A stretch of 64,000 nt of DNA from Bacteroidales bacterium. GTDB lineage: Bacteria > Bacteroidota > Bacteroidia > Bacteroidales > UBA1402. Location: assembly GCA_017468435.1 (NCBI GenBank), contig JAFUIP010000014.1, positions 124,001 through 188,000 on the forward strand, given 5' to 3'. Positions 37,201-43,243 of the stretch are shown one piece after another. Every line of letters starts with the position of its first letter. Positions within the stretch are counted from its first letter, which is position 1. Both the position numbers and the translations under genes were made by a program. The notes under the pieces are model-generated. The model saw only the letters and a list, made by a program, of their open reading frames with translations. It did not search any database and was not told the origin of the DNA.

Positions 37201-37233
37201 TTACAAACAATTGAAGAACGCAGCAATGAATAA
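34219..37233 (+). CDS. Large periplasmic tetratricopeptide-repeat protein
   Basis: 1004 residues. A signal peptide (MKKLLLLISLMISLTYYVQA) is followed by TPR-like helix pairs along nearly the whole length, for example GQYQDAIGFYNLC, RYDKALTYFSKA, NYNDALKYFEKYCQLA and GNATQAIAAYKKVI. Such proteins act as scaffolds. It shares an operon with an outer-membrane barrel protein whose ATG overlaps its stop by 8 bases, a pairing seen in Bacteroidales, so the two probably form an envelope complex. The exact job is unknown. Confidence 0.82.
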   Translation: MKKLLLLISLMISLTYYVQAQKHQENNLNLYHSCQEYFQSEHYDVCLTQTENLLAQSQGLSEGQVEHARFMQAASAFYLNQMNSSLLLRDFLADYSMSVYAPKAFFMLGTCAMNAGQYQDAIGFYNLCQRSALSKKEYEDYRFQLAYTHMQLEDFPKADSIFHELIAENGRYLLPATYYTAYIDYKEGFTQEAMKGFRQVADVEEYRHTAPFYIMQLQFNEGQFVEMLETAERLLQENPTQSEKTELYRLSAAAHYELKNYRDAQVFYEKYLAEDPEILRTDAYRIGMIHFLEKRYDKALTYFSKASGEDDALAQNAIFHVGVCYLQMQKNDMARLSFERASLSHHDKGTKEDALYNYALLCYETSFSPFNEQIKAFERILEEFPNSKYSDQIYSHLADAFLSNSNYQAAIDFIGKIDKPSQNMLQTKTKLYFLLGMERFNNADYQAAYKNFLASTDLGRKIGIATPEAYFWKGETAYRLNDLKTATRDFQTFLNDKNASKFKAYQIAHYDLAYCYFNSKNYNDALKYFEKYCQLASGKKEAPYVDALNRIGDCYYFARQYQQAEKYYAQTDRLMPSGNDYAVYQQAFCLGLRKQYKEKAALLQSFEKRFPKSDYLTKALYEEARAFVSMRQQKEAIAVFQRLMKKAPNSELARKAGVQIGLLHYQSGNATQAIAAYKKVIDDYPGSQEAQTAINDLKTIYVATNQVNEFVTYLSGLGDDFALQAGEQDSLSYMAAERLMMDSKNDQAIAAFQQYLQQFPQGGFYTPANYHCANLLYEKHRVDEAIEHYKNVLKQKGNPFMTDALIALSDNAYAKEAYNEGLAYYQQLYTLADNRNTRLQAKTGIMRCLAALEQSAELLAVCEELLQESHLSPELQREARHHKTQSLVKLNRSDEAVKDWEALSKDSQTAFGAEARFLLAEYWFEKGNNDKALKLAQDFLKDGTPHAYWMARCFVLMADIFMKQGDDFQAKQYLLSLKENYTDTDDIQDMISVRLQTIEERSNE

Positions 37234-38806
37234 GAAATATTTAACCCTGTTTTTCTGTGCTTTTATAGCCAGTCTTTCCCTTTTCGCTCAAAACCAAAGC
37301 GATTCGCTTATTATGCGCGATATTTTATTGGAAAAGGATTATTCTCCGCAGATTGAAAATGCCGGAAAAGTGTATCAAACGCCTGGAACAGAAGCGCTCA
37401 ATACCAACAAGCAGCCGGTGAAATTTGCCACTGAGGGAAACCGCATAGATATTGACAAAGATTACGTGCCCATGCAGGCTGCCGAAGCCAAGGTTGATTT
37501 TCCCGCGCAGGATATGTTCGGATATGTTCGTTTGGGTCTCGGAAACCTCAGTGCCAACGGCCACGCGCAGCTGAACATTCTTCGTCAGGACAGACAGCGA
37601 CTGGAAACAAGTTTGCAGGGGCATTATTTTCCGCGTTTCACAAAATATGCCGACGAGATTTTTTACAACAACCTGGGCAAACTGCAAGTTGATTATCAAT
37701 ACGATTTCAATGCTTTTGCTCTAACAGCTTCGTTGAAAGAGAATTATCAAACATGGAATAGACATTTGGCGGCGACTTCGGAGGGGAATATTGCGCGTTC
37801 GTCAGACAGCCGTCTGCAAGTGGGAATAGCTTCGAAACCTTGGGGCAACGACTTCAATTACAGCATCTTGGCCGAAGCCGGACTCTTCTACCTTGACCAA
37901 TTGAAGGGCGGACTTACCGGACGCATGGAGCGCGAACTGAATATGGCTGCCGCCTTCTCGTATCAAATCGACGAGAATTGGACGGCTTTGCTCGATGTGG
38001 ATTTCAAAAATACAGGCTACAGCAAAATCTCGCTGAACGATTTGTATTGGTTTGATATTCAGCCGAAAGCCACTTATCGTTGGAAACTTTGGAACTTTGC
38101 TTTGGGTATGCATCTGTCGGATATCGTGGGAAAAGAGAGTTCGTTTAAAGTGGCTGCCATTGCTTCTGCCGAAAGAACTTTGGGCGAAAAAGCCGCATTC
38201 AGCTTGAACATTGACGGAGGCGAACGCGTTTACAGCTATCGCGATGGCTTTGCCCTCAATCCTTACATGACTTTCGACGAAAGGATACAGGCTTCGTATT
38301 CGCCCATAGACGCCAAGGCCAATATTCTTTGGAATCCGCTGAACGAATTGCAGTTGCGAGCAGAAGGTGGTTATCAGTATCTGCAGAATCTGGCACAATT
38401 CGATGCTTCGAACCTGAATGCAGCGCTTTCTTATCTGAATACAAACGTGTTCTATGCCGGCGCCGGAATGGATGTACGCTATGGAAAAATGCTTCGCCTG
38501 AGTGCTGATGTACAATATCGTCATTACGACAAAGATGTGAATTATCTGCCTGCGCTTCAATGCAATGCAGCTTTGGATTTCCGACCCATCGAGAATCTTT
38601 CCATCACCGGAACCTATCATTGTGATGCGCTTCGCACGGCTGCTCCCGATTATCATTACTTTGCCGCAGGTATCAACTATCGCCTGACCAAGCGCTGGGA
38701 CATTTTCGCACAAGCGAGCAAACTTCTTGATCCTCAGTTTGGTTTCTGGCAAGAAGAGGGTGCAAAGGCATTGGTATTTCATGTAGGGGCTTCTTATTCT
38801 TTCTGA
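37226..38806 (+). CDS. Outer-membrane beta-barrel protein paired with the TPR protein
   Basis: 526 residues from ATG 37226. The signal peptide is MNKKYLTLFFCAFIASLSLFA. The mature part has paired strands with aromatic girdles (YFPRFTKYADEIFYNNLGK, KLWNFALGMHL-like WKLWNFALGMHL) and ends in a terminal-strand pattern, LVFHVGASYSF, with a final Phe typical of outer-membrane barrels. The fold resembles the barrel of TonB-dependent receptors but no plug domain is present. It overlaps the TPR gene and precedes recO by four bases. Confidence 0.72.
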   Translation: MNKKYLTLFFCAFIASLSLFAQNQSDSLIMRDILLEKDYSPQIENAGKVYQTPGTEALNTNKQPVKFATEGNRIDIDKDYVPMQAAEAKVDFPAQDMFGYVRLGLGNLSANGHAQLNILRQDRQRLETSLQGHYFPRFTKYADEIFYNNLGKLQVDYQYDFNAFALTASLKENYQTWNRHLAATSEGNIARSSDSRLQVGIASKPWGNDFNYSILAEAGLFYLDQLKGGLTGRMERELNMAAAFSYQIDENWTALLDVDFKNTGYSKISLNDLYWFDIQPKATYRWKLWNFALGMHLSDIVGKESSFKVAAIASAERTLGEKAAFSLNIDGGERVYSYRDGFALNPYMTFDERIQASYSPIDAKANILWNPLNELQLRAEGGYQYLQNLAQFDASNLNAALSYLNTNVFYAGAGMDVRYGKMLRLSADVQYRHYDKDVNYLPALQCNAALDFRPIENLSITGTYHCDALRTAAPDYHYFAAGINYRLTKRWDIFAQASKLLDPQFGFWQEEGAKALVFHVGASYSF

Positions 38807-38810
38807 TTGT

Positions 38811-39533
38811 ATGCTCGTCGAGAGTGAAGCCATTGTCTTGCACAAGATTAAGTACAACGACAAAGATCTGATTGTGCATGTGTATAGCCGTGAATTCGGC
38901 CGGATGTCGTATATGGCGGCCAAGAAGAAACGCGGCAATCTGAGCCCGGCCTTTTTCGAACCGCTCAGCCTGATTTCTTACCAAGCCGACCACAAAGGCA
39001 GCCGCGAACTGCAACGCCTGAAGGAATGTCATCATTTTTACGCTTTCAACAGCATCCCTCTCGATCCGGTGAAAAACAGCATCGCCATGTTTTTGTCGGA
39101 AGTTCTGTATAGGATTCTGCAAGAAGCCGAGGCCAACGAGAGCCTGTTTCGTTTTTTGAGCGAAAGCGTCAAGATTCTCGATCTGATTGAAGAAGGCAAA
39201 GCCAATTTTCACTTAGCGTTTTTAGTGCAACTTTGTAAATATCTAGGCATTACACCTAATGTGGAAGATGCGCAGCCGGATTGGTTTTTCGACATGCAAG
39301 CGGGTTGTTTCGTGCCTTATCCGCCCAATCACGCGGCTTGGATGAGCTTTTCGGAATCGGCCGATTTCATCCGAATGCAGGAAATGACTTTCGATTCGCT
39401 CAAAGTCTTTCAATTCAGTCGTTTGCAACGCCGAAAACTGCTCGACACCATGCTCGATTATTATCGCCTGCACCTGAACGACTTTCCCGACATCAAATCG
39501 CTCGACATCATGCAAGAACTCTTTGAGGGCTGA
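38811..39533 (+). CDS. recO: DNA repair protein RecO
   Basis: 240 residues. It has an N-terminal OB-fold (ESEAIVLHKIKYNDKDLIVH, then FGRMSYMAA) and a helical C-terminal domain; the cysteines of the classical zinc site are not clearly present. RecO loads RecA onto SSB-coated single-strand DNA in the RecFOR pathway. It is last in the operon with the TPR and barrel genes. Its 3' end is part of an 18-bp duplication. Confidence 0.88.
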   Translation: MLVESEAIVLHKIKYNDKDLIVHVYSREFGRMSYMAAKKKRGNLSPAFFEPLSLISYQADHKGSRELQRLKECHHFYAFNSIPLDPVKNSIAMFLSEVLYRILQEAEANESLFRFLSESVKILDLIEEGKANFHLAFLVQLCKYLGITPNVEDAQPDWFFDMQAGCFVPYPPNHAAWMSFSESADFIRMQEMTFDSLKVFQFSRLQRRKLLDTMLDYYRLHLNDFPDIKSLDIMQELFEG

Positions 39534-39558
39534 AATAAATTTGAGGGCTGAAAATAAA
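39522..39558. repeat. 18-bp tandem duplication including the recO stop codon
   Basis: TTTGAGGGCTGAAATAAA (39522-39539) is followed directly by TTTGAGGGCTGAAAATAAA (39540-39558). The first copy contains the recO stop TGA (39531-39533). Confidence 0.93.
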
Positions 39559-39579
39559 ATACTACTTTTGCAACGCTTT

Positions 39580-39813
39580 TGCCGGAAGTTTCGGCTATTA
39601 GCCGGAAAGTTTAGCTTTGCGTCGGAAATTTCGGTTTCGGTTTAGTTTCGGAGATTTCGGTTTCGCGCCGGCGTTTTGGCTTCGTTTCGGAAATTTCGGC
39701 AGCCTGTAAGCATTTCGGCTTTGCGCCGGCGTTTTGGCTTCGTTTCGGAAATTTCGGCAGCCTGTAAGCATTTCGGCTTTGCGTCAGCGTTTTAGCTTCG
39801 CGCCGGCTTTGCG
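39580..39813. repeat. TTTCGG-rich region with 58-bp tandem repeat (two full copies plus a partial copy)
   Basis: A 58-base unit starting GCGCCGGCGTTTTGGC is present at 39665-39722 and 39723-39780, followed by a diverged third copy (39781-39813). Before it, from about 39580, shorter variants of CGGAAATTTCGG and GCTTTGCG are repeated. It fills the gap between recO and tRNA-Arg. An open frame of 75 codons crosses it on the minus strand but is just repeat (PKRRREAE-like) and is not called. Confidence 0.88.
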
Positions 39814-39823
39814 CGAAAATTAT

Positions 39824-39895
39824 GGCCCTGTAGTTCAATGGATAGAATCGCGGTTTCCTAAACCGTTGATCCGGGTTCGATTCCCGGCGGGGCTA
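39824..39895 (+). tRNA. tRNA-Arg (anticodon CCT)
   Basis: 72 nt: acceptor GGCCCTG/CGGGGCT, D-arm GTTC...GAAT, anticodon stem GCGGT/ACCGT with loop TTCCTAA giving CCT, T-arm CCGGG-TTCGATT-CCCGG, discriminator A. CCA is not encoded. It borders an AT-rich accessory stretch. Confidence 0.9.
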
Positions 39896-39941
39896 CAAAT
39901 TTCAAAAATCAAACGACATATTGTTTTTTGAATAATTTTTA

Positions 39942-39949
39942 TACTTTTG
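39942..39949 (+). promoter_or_regulatory. -7 element (TACTTTTG) for the structured RNA
   Basis: TACTTTTG matches TAnnTTTG; an ATTG lies 18 bases upstream. Transcription is expected to begin near 39955. Confidence 0.55.
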
Positions 39950-39954
39950 CGGAG

Positions 39955-40130
39955 TCGCAATAAAAGCGACAAACATATTTTGCTCAATCGTCATCAGAAT
40001 CACCACCTCGAATGAACACGAGCAATATTTCCTGTAAGAGCACTATGCAATTTAGCGTAGGGTTGCTCCATTTACAGGAGGGTTTGTGGTGAACCTTGAT
40101 GGCGTATGGCAGTAGCCTTACGCTTTTTTG
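39955..40130 (+). ncRNA. Highly structured RNA, unidentified class
   Basis: About 175 nt. Nested perfect or near-perfect helices: CGTCATCA (39989-39996) with TGATGGCG (40097-40104); TCACCAC (40000-40006) with GTGGTGA (40086-40092); a small hairpin CTCG/CGAG (40007-40022); then one long arm made of TCCTGTAA/TTACAGGA (40030-40037, 40072-40079), GAGCA/TGCTC (40038-40042, 40064-40068) and CTATGC/GCGTAG (40043-40048, 40055-40060). A terminator hairpin at 40102-40123 shares GCG with the outer helix, so the two are mutually exclusive. It could be a riboswitch-like leader of the next gene, a free RNA (6S-like outline), or part of the accessory islet. Confidence 0.72.
40102..40129 (+). terminator. Terminator at the end of the structured RNA
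   Basis: GCGTATGGC (40102-40110) pairs with GCCTTACGC (40115-40123), with one T-T mismatch and loop AGTA, followed by six Ts. Its 5' strand overlaps the outer helix of the RNA. The next ATG is at 40159. Confidence 0.85.
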
Positions 40131-40158
40131 TTATCATAAACTTTTAAATATTTACATT

Positions 40159-41019
40159 ATGAAAAAGATTGAGAACATACTTGAGCCCATTTTTGTTTTC
40201 TCTTGTGTTTTACTACTAGCAGTCTGTATTCCACTTTCGATACACAAAAAAAACATTGTACCCGTTAATACAGAAGAACTTTCTTATGCAGAAAAACAAA
40301 GGTTAAGAGAAATTGAACACGAAAATAATATCAAAAAACTTGCTGATTCAACCGTAAGTTTATCTTTTTATGGAGTTTCATTAGGAGAACCCTTTAAAAA
40401 AACCATAGCTGAAATAAAAAACAACAATAATTTTCATAACGTCACATACGCAAATAAAAACAAAACCGTATGTCGTGCCAAAGTTTCGATGACACTTCCT
40501 TCTCGTACAGAGCCATTATTAGTTGATTTACAAATAAGCTCATATCAAGACACGATTACTAGTTTTATTATCGCTTCTGAGGATTACGATACTCACTATT
40601 CTCTTATTGGCATTTTCAAAGATAAGTATAATACGGATTTTTCTACAGATGAAAGTGAAGAAGATGATTATGGCGACAATCTTTCTGTTTCTGGACATGA
40701 ATCCTATTTATGGACTTTTAAAAATCAGTCTATAAGAGTAAGTAATTTTTATGAAGAAAAAAAAGAGTATTATATCAAAGATCCAACAAAGAGTTATTTT
40801 TATAATCGTTATGGCATTAAATACAATAAGTACTTTAAAATGGTAACCATAATTTATATCGACCTCGAACAAGAAAAGAAAATAGAAGAAATAAATAAAA
40901 AAGAGAAAGAAAAACAAAGACTTGAAAATGAAAAAAAAAGAATAGAAGAAGAGAAGCAAAAACTTGAGAAAAAAAAGCAAGACAGCATAATGAGAGAAAA
41001 AATATCTCAGCAAATATAG
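40159..41019 (+). CDS. Membrane-anchored protein with C-terminal coiled coil, unknown
   Basis: 286 residues. One membrane segment lies at about 9-28 (IFVFSCVLLLAVCIPLS), then a folded domain beginning VSLSFYGVSLGEPFKKTIAEI, of a type found in uncharacterised Bacteroidales proteins, and a C-terminal Lys/Glu coiled coil (about 232-282, EKKIEEINKKEKEKQ...). The longer upstream frame is rejected because it runs through the terminator. It is AT-rich unlike the neighbours: one counted 60-base line is 33% GC. Its own terminator separates it from the next gene. The function is unknown. Confidence 0.65.
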   Translation: MKKIENILEPIFVFSCVLLLAVCIPLSIHKKNIVPVNTEELSYAEKQRLREIEHENNIKKLADSTVSLSFYGVSLGEPFKKTIAEIKNNNNFHNVTYANKNKTVCRAKVSMTLPSRTEPLLVDLQISSYQDTITSFIIASEDYDTHYSLIGIFKDKYNTDFSTDESEEDDYGDNLSVSGHESYLWTFKNQSIRVSNFYEEKKEYYIKDPTKSYFYNRYGIKYNKYFKMVTIIYIDLEQEKKIEEINKKEKEKQRLENEKKRIEEEKQKLEKKKQDSIMREKISQQI

Positions 41020-41043
41020 ATCGTTTTTACAATAATCTACCTA

Positions 41044-41076
41044 AGTGATACGCCAACTTTCAGTGTATCACTTTTT
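41044..41076 (+). terminator. Terminator after the coiled-coil gene
   Basis: AGTGATAC (41044-41051) pairs with GTATCACT (41065-41072), followed by TTTTTG. Confidence 0.8.
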
Positions 41077-41101
41077 GTTTAGAAAAAACTTTAAGTTTCG
41101 A

Positions 41102-41132
41102 TTGAAACTGCGCTCGCCTTTCTCTATATTTG
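41102..41132 (+). promoter_or_regulatory. Promoter of the STAS-ATPase/DUF4325 gene pair
   Basis: TTG (41102-41104), 20 bases, then TATATTTG (41125-41132). The ATG at 41137 is only four bases beyond, so transcripts would have no or almost no leader. Confidence 0.7.
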
Positions 41133-41136
41133 CAGC

Positions 41137-42024
41137 ATGATTATCTGTGACAACATAAATGTGCAGGATAGCCGCGTTATGAATGGTCTTATTCCTACTA
41201 TTAACCTTATGTCCAAGATTGAAGATTCTGGAGATAAGGAAATTGTTATTGATTTCTCTAAAACAAAATTTATATCTCCTGTTTTCGCGCTATCACTGAT
41301 AGTATATACTGCAAAAAGTAATAAAACTATCCGCTTTGAGAATATGAATGACTATATGCATATGTTCCATATGGACAATGCAATAGAACCAGATAAGGGT
41401 CGCAAAAGCGAATTTATTGCTAATATGGAGCGATACGCAAGAAAAACTTTTATTCCCATTATCAGTTTTCCTGCGCATAAGAATAATGACGATAAGGAAT
41501 ACATTTTAACAATTATAGAGAACCTAATCATTCGACAATCGAATATTCAGAACAATGTCGCGAGTGGTCTTAAGTATTTAATAAGTGAAACTATTGATAA
41601 TATCACAGAACATTCCGAATCCGATAGAGGCTTTATCTGCGCTCAAGCATATCCAACAAAAAGATATTTGGATATCTGTATTGCCGATATTGGTGTCACA
41701 TTACTTGGTAGTTACATGAAATTAGCCGATAATGAACTAGAAAACGACCTTGAAGCGATAAAAGCCGCCAATAGAGGTTTATCAAGTAAAAATCTTCCGG
41801 ATGCAGAAAATAGAGGCTATGGGATTTTCACCTCTAAAAAGATGTTGATTGATGGTTTATGTGGCCAGTATATGCTTATGTCGGGTGATGCAGTCTATAT
41901 GAAAAGTAAGGATATTAATGAATTCTTCACATTACCGAAAGGACTGCGATGGAATGGAACAGTGGTTGCCCTTAGAATACCTTATCAAGTTCCTCAATTT
42001 AACTATATTAATTATATCGAATAA
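41137..42024 (+). CDS. STAS-like domain fused to GHKL-type ATPase
   Basis: 295 residues. Residues ~34-70 (KEIVIDFSKTKFISPVFALS) resemble a STAS/DUF4325-like strand-helix unit. Residues ~140-290 form a GHKL ATPase: N-box LKYLISETIDNITEHS (E151, N155, H159), G1 box ADIG (183-186), G2 box RGYGI (226-230). There is no histidine-phosphorylation domain or membrane segment, so it is nearer to anti-sigma/partner-switch kinases than to sensor kinases. A small STAS-like gene follows after ten bases. ATG 41137 abuts the promoter; Met-15 (41179) is an alternative start that would give a normal leader. AT-rich. Confidence 0.75.
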   Translation: MIICDNINVQDSRVMNGLIPTINLMSKIEDSGDKEIVIDFSKTKFISPVFALSLIVYTAKSNKTIRFENMNDYMHMFHMDNAIEPDKGRKSEFIANMERYARKTFIPIISFPAHKNNDDKEYILTIIENLIIRQSNIQNNVASGLKYLISETIDNITEHSESDRGFICAQAYPTKRYLDICIADIGVTLLGSYMKLADNELENDLEAIKAANRGLSSKNLPDAENRGYGIFTSKKMLIDGLCGQYMLMSGDAVYMKSKDINEFFTLPKGLRWNGTVVALRIPYQVPQFNYINYIE

Positions 42025-42034
42025 AATAAACACT

Positions 42035-42391
42035 ATGATAACGATTGATATTACAAACATTTTATCGCCAGATCTTAAATCAAGATCTCGTGCAAATGAT
42101 TTGATGTTGTTCGTTAAGAATTGCAGCGAAACAGATGTAATTCTTGATTTCCAAAATGTATTATTTGCTACCCGAAGTTTTATAGATGAGTTTTACAATC
42201 TATTTATCAAAGATTCTGTTCATCTCCCTTTCAAAGTAGAAATAACCAACGTTCCGGAAGACATTCAAGCAATGTTAAATTCGGTTAGCAAAACTCAAAC
42301 AAAAATCAAAACAATTCCTCCAACATCAAATATTATGAGGTTTGAAAATGTTGACGACTTGCTGAATTATATGAGTATAGTAGGTTTCTAA
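42035..42391 (+). CDS. Small STAS-like (DUF4325-type) protein
   Basis: 118 residues from ATG 42035. The central motif, VILDFQNVLFATRSFIDEFYNLF (given as VILDFQNV, then ATRSFIDEFYNLF), fits the DUF4325/STAS-like pattern: strand, 'Asp-Phe' turn, then Ser-Phe-x-Asp-Glu helix. Such proteins occur with GHKL ATPases and are thought to act like anti-sigma-factor antagonists, with phosphorylation on a Ser/Thr. Here S48 is the candidate. It is cotranscribed with the STAS-GHKL gene. The target of the pair is not visible in the window. Confidence 0.7.
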   Translation: MITIDITNILSPDLKSRSRANDLMLFVKNCSETDVILDFQNVLFATRSFIDEFYNLFIKDSVHLPFKVEITNVPEDIQAMLNSVSKTQTKIKTIPPTSNIMRFENVDDLLNYMSIVGF

Positions 42392-42412
42392 ATTATTCTA
42401 CTATGATGAAGA

Positions 42413-42613
42413 ATGTTTTACCTCTCTATTTTTTTGATGTTTTCTATGATATCAATTGCACAAAACATTGATAGTTTGTTGGTTGAAGTTTACGAAAAAG
42501 ATCAAAGCATACGAAAGGTGTTTCAAAATATTATTGTAAATTCTCCTATCGACCAAAATTTATTAGAAGGAGTTTCCTTAAAAGAGAAAAACTTACCACT
42601 CGCAGAGTTTTAG
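42413..42613 (+). pseudogene. Truncated secreted protein (DUF6624-like start)
   Basis: 66 codons. The signal peptide MFYLSIFLMFSMISIA is followed by QNIDSLLVEVYEKDQSIRK, a start resembling Bacteroidota DUF6624-like secreted proteins, whose full length is much greater. From ~42590 the frame runs into the 3' end of the GNAT-like gene (minus strand), so the last residues (LPLAEF) are not original. An ATG at 42403/42406 in another frame suggests an additional early frameshift. It looks like the broken right end of the AT-rich accessory stretch. Confidence 0.55.
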
Positions 42614-43228
42614 GCGGAATTTGTGACTGAAGTTGCCGTCGGAGAATGTTTTGATGCCCTCTTTTTTGAAGCCCAGTTTTTGATACACCGCCCCATCGTA
42701 GGGAGCCGGCGCATAAGTCATGACATCGTCGGGATGCACTTGGTCGATGAAGTATTGCAGCATTTTTCCCATACCGCCGCAAATGTGCCATCCGGACAGA
42801 GACGCATAGCGCACCCATTCATAGGAACGAATTTCACGATTGTCTTTTTGCCATTTGCGCGGCGCCGAAAACTGAGCCACCGCCACCAATGACCCTATGG
42901 GAAAACTGGAGGAATGTTTGCCCGCGCGACTCACGAACAGCCCGTAATGGTAACGACTGGCGGCCGCCCCGTAGCGATGATGCTGCGCAAGAAAAGCCGA
43001 GGCCGTGGGTTTGTCAATCTTCCTGACCTCGCAATTTCTCGCAAAAATCGTTTGAACCGACTGCTCGGTGAAAAGAGACGGCTCCGCTGTTTGGACCTGC
43101 CCGGTAAAAAGAGACGGCTTCGCATTTTGAATCGGCTCCGCTGTTTGGACCGGCTCAGTAAAATGAGACTGCTCCGCATTTTGAACCGGCTCGAAGTTTT
43201 GGACCTGCTCGGTGAATTGGGCATCCAT
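42593..43228 (-). CDS. GNAT/Mom-like protein with repeat-built N-terminus
   Basis: 211 residues from ATG 43228. Residues 5-60 are short imperfect repeats of the type FTEPVQTAEPIQNAKPSL (two ~18-residue units plus shortened copies), disordered in appearance. Residues ~61-211 form a compact domain with LAQHHRYGAAASRYHYGL, VAQFSAPRKW, YEWVRYASLSGWHICGGMGK and AVYQKLGFKKEG, features of GNAT-fold proteins and reminiscent of Mom-type DNA-modification proteins. The substrate is unknown. It is last in a cyclophilin-M16-GNAT operon. Confidence 0.62.
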   Translation of the reverse strand: MDAQFTEQVQNFEPVQNAEQSHFTEPVQTAEPIQNAKPSLFTGQVQTAEPSLFTEQSVQTIFARNCEVRKIDKPTASAFLAQHHRYGAAASRYHYGLFVSRAGKHSSSFPIGSLVAVAQFSAPRKWQKDNREIRSYEWVRYASLSGWHICGGMGKMLQYFIDQVHPDDVMTYAPAPYDGAVYQKLGFKKEGIKTFSDGNFSHKFRLKLCEW

Positions 43229-43243
43229 GATGAAACAATGCAA

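Noticed and set aside
39611..39838. 75-codon minus-strand frame upstream of tRNA-Arg
   Set aside because: It is a translation of the 58-bp repeat (AEISETKPKRR-type repeats), and it overlaps the tRNA.
39950..41019. Retron (structured RNA followed by a gene)
   Set aside because: The gene after the RNA is a membrane/coiled-coil protein without reverse transcriptase motifs such as YADD, and the RNA has its own terminator.
39824..42600. Integrative element with att sites at tRNA-Arg
   Set aside because: No copy of the tRNA 3' end was found near 42590 and no integrase is present; only an accessory stretch is claimed.
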